Source: Histidinibacterium aquaticum (GTDB taxonomy: Bacteria > Pseudomonadota > Alphaproteobacteria > Rhodobacterales > Rhodobacteraceae). From it: 64,000 nt of DNA. Shown piece after piece: positions 62,812 to 64,000 of this stretch. The stretch lies in contig NZ_VYQE01000002.1 in NCBI RefSeq assembly GCF_008710275.1, positions 359,522 to 423,521 of the forward strand, written 5' to 3'. A program made the position numbers and the translations under genes. The notes under the pieces were generated by a model. It did not search any database. It was not told the DNA's origin and saw only the letters and a list, made by a program, of their open reading frames with translations. Position 1 is the stretch's first letter, and every line of letters begins with the position of its first letter.

Positions 62812-63960
62812 ATGGCCGAGAAAAGACGCGCGATCTTCGAGGAAGTTCAGACCGGCGAGCGGCAGAAGGCGGCCGAGACCGGCGCCATCGACCGGGCGGG
62901 GCAGGGCGCTCGCGGGGCGATCCGGGTCTGGCTCATGGTGCTCTTCGCCCTCGTGGCCCTGATGATCGCGGTGGGCGGCATGACGCGGCTCACCGACAGC
63001 GGTCTGTCGATCACCGAGTGGGCCCCCGTCACCGGGGCGATCCCGCCGCTCAACGAGGCCGACTGGCAGTCGGAGTTCGAGGCCTACCAGCAGATCCCGG
63101 AATACCGCGAGCAGAACGCCGGCATGAGCCTCGGCGAGTTCAAGGCAATCTACTGGTGGGAATGGGGCCACCGGCAACTGGGCCGGGTCATCGGCCTCGT
63201 GTGGGCGGTGGGCTTCGTCTATTTCCTCGCCACCAAGAAGATCCCGCGCGGCTGGACCGGGCGGCTGCTCTTCCTCGGCGCGCTCGGCGGGCTGCAGGGG
63301 GCGATCGGCTGGTGGATGGTGTCCTCGGGGCTCGAGGAGGGGATGCTCGACGTCGCCTCCTACCGGCTCGCCACGCATCTTGGCCTCGCCTTCGCGATCC
63401 TCGGGCTCATCGCCTGGTACACCTTCCGCCTCGCGCGGCGCGAATCCGATCTGCTGCAGGCCCGCCGCAGTTCCGAGCGCAAGCTCTGGGGCGGGGCGAC
63501 CGGGCTGCTGCACCTGGCCTTTTTGCAGATCCTGATCGGCGCTCTGGTCGCGGGCATCGACGCGGGCCGCGCCTTCCCGACATGGCCTTCCATGGGCGGC
63601 GGATTCTTCCCGCCGGATCCGTTCCAGCTCACCCCGGTCTGGCGCAACTTCTTCGAGGACGCGGGCCTCGTGCAGTTCGTGCACCGGATGACCGGCTACA
63701 TCCTCGCCATCCTCGGGGTGGTGGTCTGGCTCCGCGCCCGGCGCTCGCCCAACCTCCGGACCCGCTTCGCCTTCAACGCGATGCTGGCGATGATGGCGGT
63801 CCAGATCCTGCTGGGCATCGTGACCGTCCTCTATTCCGCCCCTTGGCACATCGCGATCCTGCACCAGATCGGGGCCGTCGTGCTCTGGGTGCTGATCCTG
63901 CGCGGGCGCTTCCTCGCCCGCTATCCCCTGCCGCAATCCGTGAGAGGACCCTCCGCATGA
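62812..63960 (+). CDS. ctaA: Heme A synthase (COX15/CtaA)
   Basis: A 382-residue membrane protein that oxidises heme O to heme A for cytochrome c oxidase. Eight hydrophobic helices are seen. Conserved motifs are AVGGMTRLTDSGLSITEW, WWEWGHRQLGR (heme His), LATHLGLAF and VQFVHRMTGYI, and ALHQIGAVVLW-like wording near the C terminus. ATG 62812 fits the family, with a soluble N-terminal stretch of about 35 residues. The stop overlaps the next ATG. Confidence 0.95.
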   Translation: MAEKRRAIFEEVQTGERQKAAETGAIDRAGQGARGAIRVWLMVLFALVALMIAVGGMTRLTDSGLSITEWAPVTGAIPPLNEADWQSEFEAYQQIPEYREQNAGMSLGEFKAIYWWEWGHRQLGRVIGLVWAVGFVYFLATKKIPRGWTGRLLFLGALGGLQGAIGWWMVSSGLEEGMLDVASYRLATHLGLAFAILGLIAWYTFRLARRESDLLQARRSSERKLWGGATGLLHLAFLQILIGALVAGIDAGRAFPTWPSMGGGFFPPDPFQLTPVWRNFFEDAGLVQFVHRMTGYILAILGVVVWLRARRSPNLRTRFAFNAMLAMMAVQILLGIVTVLYSAPWHIAILHQIGAVVLWVLILRGRFLARYPLPQSVRGPSA

Positions 63961-64000
63961 CCCCATTCGAGCAGCTCATGGCGTACCAGCGCGAAACGGC
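63957..64000 (+). CDS. Start of a carboxypeptidase-like gene (truncated by window end)
   Basis: Only 14 codons are seen (MTPFEQLMAYQRET). The ATG overlaps the ctaA stop as ATGA, so it is coupled. The wording resembles the N terminus of M32 family metallocarboxypeptidases, which sit beside ctaA in related genomes as far as I recall. Too little sequence is present for certainty. Confidence 0.45.
   Translation, partial: MTPFEQLMAYQRET

Overview
The window is a high-GC chromosomal segment of an alphaproteobacterium of the order Rhodobacterales (Roseobacter/Paracoccaceae type). The evidence is a complete structural-gene run of a Rhodobacter-type gene transfer agent (GTA), a CtrA/SciP pair, a coenzyme-B12-dependent ribonucleotide reductase (nrdJ), TrmFO, and the divergent tyrS/anmK pair. 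I cannot name the genus from sequence alone. Genes are densely packed, mostly with ATGA-type overlaps inside operons, and many intergenic spaces carry strong palindromes.

Region 1 (1-14.2 kb). The 3' part of a DabA-type inorganic-carbon protein is followed by GTA genes g3 to g15 plus a small terminal gene, all on the + strand: portal, g3.5, prohead protease, capsid, head-tail connectors, tail terminator, tail tube, assembly chaperones, a short tape measure, distal tail, Fe-S hub, cell-wall peptidase and the megatron. The terminase genes (g1/g2) that normally precede the portal are not here; dabA occupies that position.

Region 2 (14.2-20 kb). Sulfur-linked cysE and a YeiH-type exporter, then a leftward block of gluQ, a Pmp3-like peptide, a methyltransferase, trmFO and a membrane protein. 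A gene-free stretch of about 650 bp follows (20.03-20.69 kb), with a CtrA-like palindrome.

Region 3 (20.7-30.6 kb). A LysR regulator, gyrA, usg, an aldo/keto reductase, a cluster of four hairpins, gpt, a LysE exporter, fabI, pdxH, a double cold-shock-domain protein, a DUF192 protein, tRNA-Pro(UGG) and a lipoprotein.

Region 4 (30.6-42.9 kb). nrdJ with inverted repeats upstream and a strong terminator, two related periplasmic PRC-barrel proteins flanking a DUF985 cupin gene broken by an in-frame amber codon, eno, an EamA transporter, a Fur-family regulator, tyrS, anmK and an Omp25-like barrel.

Region 5 (42.9-53.8 kb). A polyamine-type ABC transporter without its binding protein, a PagL-like deacylase, a TetR regulator, PPK2, an alpha/beta hydrolase, metA, a Rhodobacterales P-loop ATPase, an NmrA-type reductase and mnmA.

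Region 6 (53.8-64 kb). sciP and ctrA (cell cycle and, in this order, GTA control), ligA-recG, a 40-residue membrane peptide behind an alphaproteobacterial LexA box (a SidA-like SOS candidate), an IscU-like scaffold, hisI, a thiE-like gene, a TfoX-domain gene, trmJ, ctaA and the start of an M32-type carboxypeptidase.

The strongest leads are the SOS-linked peptide at 59.7 kb, the GTA cluster without terminase, the amber-interrupted cupin, and the families of intergenic palindromes. The presence of ctrA/sciP and a GTA in one window is notable because CtrA controls GTA expression in Rhodobacter.
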